Below, piece after piece: positions 1-7,289 of a DNA stretch of 8,113 bases. The notes beneath the pieces were generated by a model. It did no database searches. It was not told where the DNA came from and saw nothing but the letters and a program-made list of their open reading frames with translations. Origin of the DNA: Mollicutes bacterium (GTDB taxonomy: Bacteria; Bacillota_I; Bacilli_A; RF39; UBA660); the NCBI GenBank assembly GCA_003566505.1, contig PXDA01000075.1:1-8113 (forward strand), given 5' to 3'. The position numbers and the translations under genes are program-made. Each line of letters opens with the position of its first letter. Position 1 is the stretch's first letter.

Positions 1-1628
1 CTTGCACCACTAGTAACCGTACTACCCTCAGAACGGCTTTGTGATAAAATCGTGCCAGCCGCATGTTGCTCTGTTTCCACCTTTTGTGTAATTAGATTTA
101 AATTGTGATCATTAGCAAAGTCTTCTACTTCACCAACAGTCCATGTACCATCAGTAAAATTCGGATATTGAGTTGTTATAATGGGCAGGACTAGAGTGAC
201 AACATCACCAGGTTCTACTCTTGTACCCGCTTCTGGTGATTGATCAATAATTTCATTTTCAGTATAGTCTTCCGGATTATCAACTCGGATATTATCAGTA
301 AAAACCACTAAATCGCGCACTTCTAATTGCGCTTTGACCTCAAAATAATTTTTACCAGTATAATCTTCCAAATCAAAACCTACTTCACCAAGGGAGATAA
401 CCAATTTAATTTCGGTGCCTTTTTTAACATTGCGATTATGTTGTGGAATTGTTCTAACTACTAAACCTTCTGGCACATCATTACTATGTTCTTCATCAAT
501 ATCTGGTGTTAAACGGAGACCAACCGAACGAAGTTTTTCTTCCGCCTCTAATACTTCCATGTTGGAGACATCCGGAATAACAACTTCTGGAACTCGGGAT
601 ATATTAGGATAGATTAAAACTAAATATATCAGTCCCCCAGCTAAACTAAGACAAATAAAGATAAGAAAACCAATAATTAAATTTAACACTAAATCCGTTT
701 TATTTTTTGGTTTTTTCTCCTTTGGTGCTCCTTTTTTAGCCATTTCTTTTTCATTCACCTCATTTTCTGGATATTTAAAAACTACTCGCTCAGCATCTTT
801 ATATTCTTCATCTAAACATTTTTCTAAATCTTGATACAATTCATTAGCACTATCATAACGATTTTTTGGATTTTTAGCAGTTGCTTTTAAAATAATGTTT
901 TCCACACTTTGTGGAATATCAGGATTAGCTGCGCGCATATTGGGCAGTTGTTCTTTCATTTGTTTAATAGCAATTTCGACCGCATTATCACCTTTAAAAG
1001 GAATTTTTCCCGTTAATAGTTCATACATAATAATTCCCAATGAATAAATATCACTTTTAATAGTTGCGCTACCACCATTAGCCTGTTCTGGAGGCAGATA
1101 ATGCACCGAACCCATTACAGAATTAGTTTGCGTTAGTTCATTATTATTTAAAGCCATCGCAATCCCAAAATCGGTAATTTTAACCATCCCATCATCTAAT
1201 ATTAAAACATTTTGTGGTTTAATATCGCGATGAATTATATAACTAGAATGAGCACAAATAATCGCACTTGTAAGTTGCTTCATAATATCAATTGTTTCGG
1301 AAAAGGTTAATGCGCCCCTTCTTTTAACTAAATTTTTTAAAGTTTTACCCTCTACATATTCCATAATTATATAATAATTACCATCATCTTCCCCAACATC
1401 ATACATTTCAACAATATTCGGATGCGAAAGAGCGCTTGCATTAATCGCCTCTCTTTGAAAACGTTTAACAAATTTTTCATCTTCAGCAAGATCCCCACGT
1501 AAAACTTTTACCGCTACATCACGTTCTAATATTTCATCAAACGCCAAATAAACATTTGCCATGCCACCTTCGCCAATTAGACGAACAATTTTATAACGGC
1601 CGTTTATTTTTTGCCCCTTTGCTATCAT
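1..1628 (-). CDS. prkC: PASTA-domain Ser/Thr protein kinase PrkC (3' end cut by window edge)
   Basis: Membrane Ser/Thr kinase that in Firmicutes binds muropeptides or lipid II outside the cell and phosphorylates cell-wall, division and translation proteins inside. The 542 codons present show a kinase domain at about 11-270: glycine-rich loop (GEGGMANV, 19-26), ATP-binding Lys41 in VAVKV, helix-C Glu60, catalytic HRDIKPQN at 133-140, DFG at 153-155, an activation loop with Thr166 and Thr168, then GSVHYLPPEQ. A Lys-rich juxtamembrane stretch (about 293-311) precedes one membrane helix (about 313-339). Two complete PASTA repeats follow (about 349-415 and 416-482), and a third starts near 487 and is cut off at the left edge. 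All kinase catalytic residues are present, so it should be active. The ATG at 1628 lies inside the prpC stop (ATGA overlap), with a GGTGA ribosome binding site six bases upstream, indicating coupling to prpC. In B. subtilis the next gene is rsgA; that would lie outside the window. Family assignment is firm; substrates cannot be read from sequence. Confidence 0.96.
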   Translation of the reverse strand, partial: MIAKGQKINGRYKIVRLIGEGGMANVYLAFDEILERDVAVKVLRGDLAEDEKFVKRFQREAINASALSHPNIVEMYDVGEDDGNYYIIMEYVEGKTLKNLVKRRGALTFSETIDIMKQLTSAIICAHSSYIIHRDIKPQNVLILDDGMVKITDFGIAMALNNNELTQTNSVMGSVHYLPPEQANGGSATIKSDIYSLGIIMYELLTGKIPFKGDNAVEIAIKQMKEQLPNMRAANPDIPQSVENIILKATAKNPKNRYDSANELYQDLEKCLDEEYKDAERVVFKYPENEVNEKEMAKKGAPKEKKPKNKTDLVLNLIIGFLIFICLSLAGGLIYLVLIYPNISRVPEVVIPDVSNMEVLEAEEKLRSVGLRLTPDIDEEHSNDVPEGLVVRTIPQHNRNVKKGTEIKLVISLGEVGFDLEDYTGKNYFEVKAQLEVRDLVVFTDNIRVDNPEDYTENEIIDQSPEAGTRVEPGDVVTLVLPIITTQYPNFTDGTWTVGEVEDFANDHNLNLITQKVETEQHAAGTILSQSRSEGSTVTSGA

Positions 1629-2365
1629 TTTTTTTCACCAGCTTTCACTAAGTAAGCAGCCGAAACATTATCAGTTCCGCCACGATTATTACTTTTTAAA
1701 ATTAATTTATGTAATTTATCTTCTAAACTTGTATCTTCATTTAATACCTTATTAATTTGTTCTTCATCAAGCATATTAGTAAGGCCGTCACTACAGAGAA
1801 ATATGCCTTCAATTTCATTTTCGACATGAAAAATATCCATATCAATATTAGTCATAGAACCCAACGCCTTCATTAAAACATTTTTACGTGGGTGATGACG
1901 TGCTTCCGCATCAGTTAACTCACCAGTAGAAATTAATAAACTTACCAAAGTATGATCTTGCGTTATCTTTTGGAGGCGTCCATTACGAATAATATAGCCC
2001 GAACTATCACCAATATTGCCAAAAACTAAATAATCATCAGTTAAAATACTTAAAACTAAGGTTGTTCCCATACCCTGACTTTGTGGATTTTCAAGTGTGT
2101 GTTGATAAATTTTTGCATTTATTTCACAAACTGTTTCTTTAATCCATGCTACGGTATCATCATAACTACCAATTGTTGTTAATTCACTAAATTTCTGCCC
2201 TAAATGAGTAACAGCAATTAAAGATGCAACTTCACCCGCTTTATGACCGCCCATGCCATCAGCAATCGCCATTAATACTTCATTGCTTTTATTTTCACAT
2301 ATAATGACATTATCTTCATTATGATCGCGCACTTTGCCTGGATCGGTAATTGAAAAATATTCCAC
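1625..2365 (-). CDS. prpC: PP2C-family Ser/Thr protein phosphatase PrpC
   Basis: Metal-dependent cytosolic phosphatase that reverses phosphorylation by the PrkC kinase encoded next to it. The 246-residue product, usual length for bacterial stand-alone PP2C enzymes, has the family motifs in order: DPGKVRDHNEDN near the N-terminus (8-19), the metal-binding DGMGGH at 36-41, QGMGTT, GNIGDSSGYI, a late SDGL and the terminal GGTDNVS. The Asp residues that bind the two Mn/Mg ions are all present. I chose the GTG at 2365 as start. It sits six bases after a perfect AGGAGG, two bases after the rlmN stop, and begins EYFSITDPG as family members do. The longer in-frame ATG at 2446 would add 27 residues read out of frame through rlmN, without family resemblance. 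The stop overlaps the prkC ATG, and an A8 run precedes it. Function is confident from motifs and neighbours. Confidence 0.95.
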   Translation of the reverse strand: MEYFSITDPGKVRDHNEDNVIICENKSNEVLMAIADGMGGHKAGEVASLIAVTHLGQKFSELTTIGSYDDTVAWIKETVCEINAKIYQHTLENPQSQGMGTTLVLSILTDDYLVFGNIGDSSGYIIRNGRLQKITQDHTLVSLLISTGELTDAEARHHPRKNVLMKALGSMTNIDMDIFHVENEIEGIFLCSDGLTNMLDEEQINKVLNEDTSLEDKLHKLILKSNNRGGTDNVSAAYLVKAGEKK

Positions 2366-2366
2366 T

Positions 2367-3389
2367 TTATTCCTCCTCACTTTGCACGCGCAATTGACCG
2401 CAAGCCGCCCATATATCAGCACCCAATTCTTTGCGAACAGTGACATTTATCTTACTTTTTTTTATTATATCATAAAATTGCTTCATCTGCTCTAAATTTG
2501 TAGCCTGAAATTGTCCATGTTCAGTTTTATTATAAGGAATCAAATTAATATAACAATTTAAATCTTTAACAAGTTTTACCAATTCATAAGCATGCTTATC
2601 ATGATCATTAACATCTGCTAGCATAATATATTCAAACGTAATTCTTCTTTTCGTTTTTTGATAATAATTTTTTAAACTAATCATCAATTCTTCTAGTGGA
2701 TATTTTTTATTAATTGGCATAAGAAAATCACGTAATTCATTATTAGGGGCGTTTAAAGAAACTGCTAAATTAACTTGCTTGTCTGATTGTGCAAATTGAT
2801 TAATTTTGGGCACGAGGCCACAAGTGGAAATGGTAATATGACGCGCCCCAATTTGCATGCCATAAGGATTATTAATAGTATCAATAAATTTCATGACATT
2901 ATCATAATTATCAAATGGTTCTCCAACTCCCATTAAAACAACATGGGTAATATTAATGCCACTTGCTTCTTCAATTAATAAAATTTGTTGCACCATTTCA
3001 TAAGTCATTAAATTACGCTTTTTTTGCATCGGGCCACTCGCACAAAACAAACAACCCATCGCACAGCCCACTTGGGTTGAGACACACAAACTATAGCCAT
3101 AGTTTTGTTTCAATAATACTGCTTCAATTTTATGTTCATCAGACAAAGAAAATAAATATTTTTGCGCATTTGGAGTCTTTTTTTGATCAATAATTTTTAT
3201 TTTTTTCAAAGCAAAATCTTCCTCTAATTTAACAAGTAATTCCTTTTTTATATTAGCCATTTCGGAGAAAGAATTAACTTTTTTTTGATAAAGCCACCTA
3301 AAAACTTGTTGCGCCCGAAAAGATTTTTCGCCAATTGCAACAAAATAATCACTTAATTCTTGGAAAGAATAATTATAAATATTGGTCAC
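2367..3389 (-). CDS. rlmN: RlmN, dual-specificity 23S rRNA/tRNA adenine-C2 methyltransferase (radical SAM)
   Basis: Methylates C2 of A2503 in 23S rRNA, and A37 in some tRNAs, tuning ribosome fidelity. The 340-residue protein has the radical-SAM 4Fe-4S motif CAMGCLFC (Cys109, Cys113, Cys116), with Cys102 seven residues before it matching the resolving Cys118 of E. coli RlmN. VLMGVGEPFDN follows (about 151-161), then RHITISTCG, the SAM-side SLNAPN near 211-216, and IPYN near 284-287. Cys330 in DIWAACGQL corresponds to E. coli Cys355, the cysteine that carries the transient methyl group, so the enzyme should be active. Cfr is less likely, given the chromosomal rlmN-prpC-prkC context. The start is a GTG at 3389 preceded by AAGGTGA at suitable spacing. 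The gene opens a new transcription unit just after the terminator of the Tad operon. In B. subtilis the orthologue YloN precedes prpC and prkC in the same way. Confidence 0.97.
   Translation of the reverse strand: MTNIYNYSFQELSDYFVAIGEKSFRAQQVFRWLYQKKVNSFSEMANIKKELLVKLEEDFALKKIKIIDQKKTPNAQKYLFSLSDEHKIEAVLLKQNYGYSLCVSTQVGCAMGCLFCASGPMQKKRNLMTYEMVQQILLIEEASGINITHVVLMGVGEPFDNYDNVMKFIDTINNPYGMQIGARHITISTCGLVPKINQFAQSDKQVNLAVSLNAPNNELRDFLMPINKKYPLEELMISLKNYYQKTKRRITFEYIMLADVNDHDKHAYELVKLVKDLNCYINLIPYNKTEHGQFQATNLEQMKQFYDIIKKSKINVTVRKELGADIWAACGQLRVQSEEE
2371..2378 (-). promoter_or_regulatory. Ribosome binding site of prpC embedded in the rlmN 3' end
   Basis: Reads GAGGAGGA on the minus strand, an essentially perfect Shine-Dalgarno sequence, with its AGGAGG core at 2372-2377 and six bases before the GTG at 2365. 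The same bases encode the last glutamate codons of RlmN. It decides the prpC start and implies that ribosomes finishing rlmN can re-initiate on prpC. Confidence 0.85.
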
Positions 3390-3395
3390 TACACT

Positions 3396-3402
3396 TCACC
3401 TT
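3396..3402 (-). promoter_or_regulatory. Ribosome binding site of rlmN
   Basis: AAGGTGA on the minus strand, about six bases before the GTG at 3389. No ATG in this frame is better placed, so the site supports the non-ATG start. Confidence 0.7.
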
Positions 3403-3407
3403 GCTAT

Positions 3408-3421
3408 ATTATATCATTATC
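3408..3421 (-). promoter_or_regulatory. Candidate sigma-A promoter (-10 region) for rlmN-prpC-prkC
   Basis: The minus strand carries GATAAT (3416-3421) running into TGATATAAT (3408-3416), the second being a perfect -10 hexamer with the extended TG. No convincing TTGACA lies 16-18 bases upstream; that space is filled by the T tract of the preceding terminator. This fits an extended -10 promoter that does not need a good -35. Initiation about seven bases downstream would leave a leader of only about 12-20 bases. This is a pattern call only; AT-rich DNA gives false hits. Confidence 0.5.
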
Positions 3422-3430
3422 TGTGCAAAC

Positions 3431-3454
3431 AAAAAAGCCTTTTAACGGCTCTTT
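3431..3454 (-). terminator. Rho-independent terminator at the end of the Tad/MurC-like operon
   Basis: On the minus strand AAAGAGCC pairs with GGCTTTTT: eight pairs including one G-U, around a seven-base loop, running into a T tract. The G/C core is only four base pairs, so strength is moderate. The upstream arm lies in the last codons and stop region of the MurC-like gene. It separates that operon from the rlmN promoter immediately downstream. Confidence 0.75.
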
Positions 3455-4284
3455 ATTGCGGTGGGCAGGAGCTTTTTTAAACAACGGGAAACATCTTTAG
3501 CTGGAAAGCGTTCATAATAGCAAATGGCAATAACCGCCATAATATCAATTAATTGTTTTTTATTAGCAACCGGTAAATCAAACCGCCCATAAAAATTTTC
3601 TTCCAAGTAGATATCAAAAAGATAACCTTTGGTTGTTTTTTCTAAATTCTTAATAACAATATCATTATATTTATCCAAACCATAAAAGAAAATTGGTTTT
3701 TGAATTTCGTCAACCGAAATAGATAAATGATCGCCATACACTAAAATAATTTTTTGGGTCTTATTTAACTTTTTATGTTGTTTTAAAATATGTTTGCGAA
3801 TTTTTTCGTTTTTCTCGTTAATAACGGCATAAAAAACCACACCATTTTTTTTTGATATTTCTTCAATTTTCATATTAACAAGCATATACGGATTGCCTCT
3901 TTTGGCTTTCGCACAATGACCCGCTATTAAACAATTGCAGCCTTTTAATTCGTCTAAAACATCTGTTAGTAATATGCTTAAAAAATGCGAACTATTTTCT
4001 AAAACTAATACTGCTTTGTGATGAACTACCAAATAATTTATTACTGCTTGATAAGAATAAATTTTTAAATTTAACTGCTGTGCTTGCAGTAAGCGCTCAT
4101 CACTAACAACCACATCATCTGCTTTAATTACTTTCATAGTATTATCCAATGGCGCATTGCGAAAACATTTTGCATTATCTTTATTATTATCTTTGCTATC
4201 GCAAATAACATCATAACCCAATTCTTTTAAAAACTGTGCTAAAAATAGCATGTTTCGGCAGTGAGCACCAATAAAATAATACAT
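3442..4284 (-). CDS. Degenerate MurC-like protein (domains 1-2 only, no catalytic motifs)
   Basis: A 280-residue protein of unproven function that I read as a relative of MurC, the UDP-N-acetylmuramate:L-alanine ligase. The N-terminus YYFIGAHCRNM..LAQFLKELGYDV aligns with MurC YHFIGIKGTGMS..LAQIL..GY.V, but the glycine-rich nucleotide-sugar loop is gone. At about 91-112, AVLVLENSSHFLSILLTDV sits where MurC has AVTGxHGKTTTT, so the ATP P-loop is lost. FFYGLDKYND (199-208), LFDIYLEENFYGRFDLPVA (222-240) and MAVIAICYYE (249-258) match the end of the MurC central domain (YYGF..ND, TFDV...FY..F.IP, LAVIA..Y), with the GKHNVLN motif changed to NKKQLID. The region of the MurC E-C-E-Y and DHPDYF motifs is also altered. 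The protein ends near where MurC has its RR motif and domain 3 (about 150 residues) would begin. The frame is intact, with AAGGAG six bases before the ATG, so a folded pseudoenzyme is likelier than a pseudogene. It follows tadC by 13 bases, as last gene of the operon. The alignment is from memory of MurC, not a search. Confidence 0.7.
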   Translation of the reverse strand: MYYFIGAHCRNMLFLAQFLKELGYDVICDSKDNNKDNAKCFRNAPLDNTMKVIKADDVVVSDERLLQAQQLNLKIYSYQAVINYLVVHHKAVLVLENSSHFLSILLTDVLDELKGCNCLIAGHCAKAKRGNPYMLVNMKIEEISKKNGVVFYAVINEKNEKIRKHILKQHKKLNKTQKIILVYGDHLSISVDEIQKPIFFYGLDKYNDIVIKNLEKTTKGYLFDIYLEENFYGRFDLPVANKKQLIDIMAVIAICYYERFPAKDVSRCLKKLLPTAIKSR

Positions 4285-4290
4285 TTTCCT

Positions 4291-4296
4291 CTCCTT
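4291..4296 (-). promoter_or_regulatory. Ribosome binding site of the MurC-like gene
   Basis: AAGGAG on the minus strand, six bases before the ATG at 4284, in the 13-base gap after the tadC stop. A near-consensus site argues that this degenerate gene is still translated. Confidence 0.75.
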
Positions 4297-4297
4297 C

Positions 4298-4966
4298 TTA
4301 ACCTAGGAAATTCAATATTAATGGACTTAAAATTAATAAAAATATAATTGGTAAAATAAGCAACACCGAGACAATGCTAACCTTGACAGGGATTTTATTA
4401 ATTGCTTCTTTTTTCTGCAAAAAATTCTTGCGTTGTAAAAAACTTAATTGTTCTTGTAAACTAGCAATTAAACTAACACCCAGACTACTTGTATCACTAA
4501 TGCTTAATAAAATATTATCAATACTTTCGGAAGGAATTCGTTTTTGCATATTAGTTAAAGCCTCCGGCAACGAATGCCCCAATTTTATCTCTAAAAGCAC
4601 TTGTTCAAATTGTTGCGCTAAATCAGAATCATCTTCGCTAATTGCTAAACTAATAGCTTTTTCAATGCTACTGCCCGTTTCCAATGCCAAAATTAAAACT
4701 TCTAAAAAATATTGTGCTTGTTCATCAAGTTGATTAATACGTTTTTTAATTAAATATTCCAATACTAAATAATCATAAATAATGTAAAAAATTAGTGCGG
4801 CAATTAACGCCCAAAAAAGACTAAACAACAACACACCCGCCCAAAATAACAAAAGGCAACTTAATATTTTCATAAGCACATAATGTTCTGGCGTTTGTTT
4901 TAAATTAGCATAAATTAATTTTTGCTTTAGTTGTTCATACTTACTTAGGACAAAAAGGGTTTTCAT
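4298..4966 (-). CDS. tadC: TadC-like type II/IV secretion platform membrane protein
   Basis: Second inner-membrane platform subunit of a Tad/Flp pilus machine, expected to pair with TadB and couple to the CpaF motor. The 222-residue protein has two closely spaced hydrophobic helices at about 30-70, then a cytoplasmic T2SSF-type helical domain (about 78-190). That domain includes QYFLEVLILALETGSSIEKAI, the LEIKLGHSLPEALTNM repeat and the ISDTSSLGVSLIASL stretch typical of TadC. A strongly hydrophobic C-terminal segment (about 194-220) closes the protein. At 222 residues it is shorter than many TadC proteins (about 300), the difference being at the N-terminus. The ATG at 4966 lies six bases after the tadB stop, with GGAG overlapping the end of tadB, so expression is probably coupled. 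Assignment to the T2SSF family is solid; the TadC label follows from length, motif style and position after tadB. Confidence 0.88.
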   Translation of the reverse strand: MKTLFVLSKYEQLKQKLIYANLKQTPEHYVLMKILSCLLLFWAGVLLFSLFWALIAALIFYIIYDYLVLEYLIKKRINQLDEQAQYFLEVLILALETGSSIEKAISLAISEDDSDLAQQFEQVLLEIKLGHSLPEALTNMQKRIPSESIDNILLSISDTSSLGVSLIASLQEQLSFLQRKNFLQKKEAINKIPVKVSIVSVLLILPIIFLLILSPLILNFLG

Positions 4967-4972
4967 ATTAAA

Positions 4973-5980
4973 TCACTCCACAACCATAAATAATTTTTTT
5001 ATTATTAAAACATAAACGATATATAAATTTAAAACAATTAGAATAATCAATCTCCCAATGAAATTTGTCATCAAAGGATCAAAATAAGTAGGATTTAGTA
5101 AATATAATGTGCCTACTATAGCAAAAGGCATTACACCCAAAATAACGGAAATTAATTTTAACCCTCCTGTTACTGCTTCCACCTCAAGCAAAATTTCTTT
5201 TTTATTATAAAGACGCTTTTGCATTGCCGTAAATAACTCGTTAATATGACCACCAGCTTGATTTAAAATATGCATTAAAACTACTAAAGTACGCGCATCT
5301 CTTATATTGATTCTTTGTGCAAAACGCTGAAAAGCCTCTTCAACACTCATCCCCCAGTTTATCTCTTGTTGCATAATTTTAAATTCGCGACTTAAAATTA
5401 GATTATCTTTTTGCGCTAATAAATCAATTACTTGAATAATACTTTTTCCAGAGCGAAAACCATTATTCATATAAGTTATAATCTGTGCAAACTCATTAAT
5501 AATTATTTTGCGATAATTACTATAACGCCAATAATTAACTAATTCAATGAAAATAATCATTAAAATATAAACAGCAAGTAACTGCCAAATAACTAATTGT
5601 AAAAAAACATTAATAAGGAAAAATAACAATAATAATAAAATTTTCTCACTAATAAAACTAATTGCGTTTTGATAAGAATGATTAATGGTGCCTAAATATC
5701 TTTGAAAATAAGAAATCTCCGTATTTTTAATTACCCGTAATAATAAATCATCAACAATTTGAATTAATATTAAATACCCTCGTCGCCAACTTTCTACTAC
5801 CGAACTATGTTCCTTATTTTGTTTTTCAACAATATAAGGTGCAACTCGTTTTTGTAATAAAAGACGCTGTCTTACCAATATTAAGAAAAATATCACACAA
5901 AGAATCAAAAGAAATTGTAAAATTTGCCACAAGTTTTCTAAAGAATATATATATATTACATCAATATAAAAATCATTCAT
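4973..5980 (-). CDS. tadB: TadB-like type II/IV secretion platform membrane protein
   Basis: Inner-membrane platform protein of the Tad/Flp pilus system, thought to transmit movement of the CpaF ATPase to the growing pilus. The 335-residue product has an N-terminal membrane helix (about 18-37), a cytoplasmic stretch, a long hydrophobic region (about 112-150) that probably forms two helices, and a T2SSF domain at about 163-290. That domain includes ITYMNNGFRSGKSIIQVID, INWGMSVEEAFQRFAQRI and LNQAGGHINELFTAM. Two hydrophobic C-terminal segments follow (about 274-295 and 308-328). I chose the ATG at 5980: it overlaps the cpaF stop by eight bases and has GGTGA at suitable spacing. An ORF start 33 bases further upstream adds residues read inside cpaF with no ribosome binding site. 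Length and layout are typical of TadB. Confidence 0.9.
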   Translation of the reverse strand: MNDFYIDVIYIYSLENLWQILQFLLILCVIFFLILVRQRLLLQKRVAPYIVEKQNKEHSSVVESWRRGYLILIQIVDDLLLRVIKNTEISYFQRYLGTINHSYQNAISFISEKILLLLLFFLINVFLQLVIWQLLAVYILMIIFIELVNYWRYSNYRKIIINEFAQIITYMNNGFRSGKSIIQVIDLLAQKDNLILSREFKIMQQEINWGMSVEEAFQRFAQRINIRDARTLVVLMHILNQAGGHINELFTAMQKRLYNKKEILLEVEAVTGGLKLISVILGVMPFAIVGTLYLLNPTYFDPLMTNFIGRLIILIVLNLYIVYVLIIKKLFMVVE

Positions 5981-7289
5981 TTTTATCACCAAAAATATCA
6001 GCAATATCGTCACAACCGCGTTGCTTTATTTTTTCATAAATTTTAGGTTGATAATCATATAAAACAAATTCACCTAATACTTCATTATTTTCCGTAACAC
6101 CAGTTTGATTAAAAGCAAAAATAGATTGTAATTTTATTTGGTCATCTTCAATACCTGTCACTTCACTTATATCAACTACTTTGCGACGACCATCACTTAA
6201 TCTTTCAATGTGAACAACTAAATCAATCGCATTATTAATATATTCACGTACCGCAACTACTGGCACTTCCATACCAGACATTAATACCATTGCTTCTAGC
6301 CGATTTAAAGCATCACGAGAAGAATTAGCATGCAACGTTGTTAAACTGCCCTCATGACCGGTATTCATTGCTTGTAACATATCAAATGCTTCGCCACCTC
6401 TTACTTCGCCAACAATAATACGATCAGGCCGCATATGCAAGGCATTAATTACCAAATCTTTAATGGTTACTTCGCCTTGTCCTTCATAATTTTTTGTTCT
6501 CGTTTCCAGAGCAATAACATGATCTTGTTTTAATTTTAATTCGACCGCTTCTTCAATCGTAATAATTCTTTCATGATTAGCTATTAAACCTGATAAAACA
6601 TTTAATAATGTTGTTTTACCACCACCAGTACCACCACAAATAATAACATTAGCTTTTGCACGTATCGCGGCGTTTAAAAAACGAGCCATATAAGGTGTAA
6701 CCGTACCATTTCGCAGCAACTCTTCAATATTAAAAATCTCTGTTTTAAATTTACGAATCGTTAAAATTGGTCCATTAACAGCCAAAGGAGGTATGATAGC
6801 ATTTAAACGAGACCCATCTGGCAAGCGGGCGTCAACCATTGGATGCGAAATATCAATGCTACGTCCCACCGGTTGAATAATTCTTTGAATTGTCCGAATA
6901 ATATGATTATCATTGATAAACGAAATACTATCATCACGAATAATCTTACCGTCAATTTCGATATATATTTCATCTTTCCCATTTACCATAATTTCCGTAA
7001 TAGCAGGATCTTTCAATAAATCAGTTAATGGTCCATAACCGTGAATTTCATTATTAATCAAATCATGCAAATAATCAATTTCAATATTTTTTAAATTACG
7101 ATCTTTCGTAACTGCTTTAATTTGTTCTTTTATTTGCAAATTAATATCTTTAACTGGTTTATGTTCTTTAATTAAATTATCAATAATTTTATAGCGTAAT
7201 TCTTCAAGTAAATTCTTATCGGTAAATGCTTCATAATCTTTCGTTTGTTTTTGATATTTAAAATTAAATTCTTCAGTAATTTTTTTCAT
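5973..7289 (-). CDS. cpaF: CpaF/TadA secretion motor ATPase
   Basis: Hexameric cytoplasmic ATPase (GspE/VirB11 superfamily) that powers assembly of Flp/Tad pili. The 438-residue protein has an N-terminal helical region (about 1-80), the YGPLTDLL..ITEIMVNG segment (85-104), and SHPMVDARLPDGSRLNAIIPP (148-168). The Walker A motif GGTGGGKTT is at 219-227. The Asp-box-like RIITIEEAVEL is at 241-251, LETRTKNYEGQGEVT follows, and MRPDRIIVGEVRGGEAFDMLQAMNTGHEGSLTTLHANS (286-323) holds the Walker B Glu295 and the His box. These are diagnostic of CpaF rather than PilB or GspE, and all catalytic residues are present. Its ATG shares one base with the stop of the CpaE-like gene, with GGTGA six bases before it; its own stop overlaps tadB. 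This is the strongest marker that the operon is a Tad system. Confidence 0.97.
   Translation of the reverse strand: MKKITEEFNFKYQKQTKDYEAFTDKNLLEELRYKIIDNLIKEHKPVKDINLQIKEQIKAVTKDRNLKNIEIDYLHDLINNEIHGYGPLTDLLKDPAITEIMVNGKDEIYIEIDGKIIRDDSISFINDNHIIRTIQRIIQPVGRSIDISHPMVDARLPDGSRLNAIIPPLAVNGPILTIRKFKTEIFNIEELLRNGTVTPYMARFLNAAIRAKANVIICGGTGGGKTTLLNVLSGLIANHERIITIEEAVELKLKQDHVIALETRTKNYEGQGEVTIKDLVINALHMRPDRIIVGEVRGGEAFDMLQAMNTGHEGSLTTLHANSSRDALNRLEAMVLMSGMEVPVVAVREYINNAIDLVVHIERLSDGRRKVVDISEVTGIEDDQIKLQSIFAFNQTGVTENNEVLGEFVLYDYQPKIYEKIKQRGCDDIADIFGDKNE

Noticed and set aside
415..612. Plus-strand open frame of 65 codons
   Set aside because: Lies antisense to the PASTA region of prkC; product is Ser/Thr-rich with no family resemblance and no ribosome binding site.
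2366..2446. Longer prpC start at the ATG at 2446
   Set aside because: Would overlap rlmN by 80 bases; the extra residues do not resemble PP2C proteins, and the GTG at 2365 has a perfect ribosome binding site.
2963..3193. Plus-strand open frame of 76 codons
   Set aside because: Antisense shadow of the conserved radical-SAM region of rlmN.
4374..4733. Plus-strand open frame of 119 codons
   Set aside because: Fully antisense to tadC; the Cys- and Ser-rich product reflects the complement of Leu/Ala codons, not a gene.
5945..5957. AT dinucleotide run resembling a repeat or promoter
   Set aside because: It lies inside tadB and encodes the Ile-Tyr-rich N-terminus; AT-rich composition explains it.
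5839..6039. Plus-strand open frame of 66 codons
   Set aside because: Antisense to the tadB start and cpaF end, with no supporting signals.
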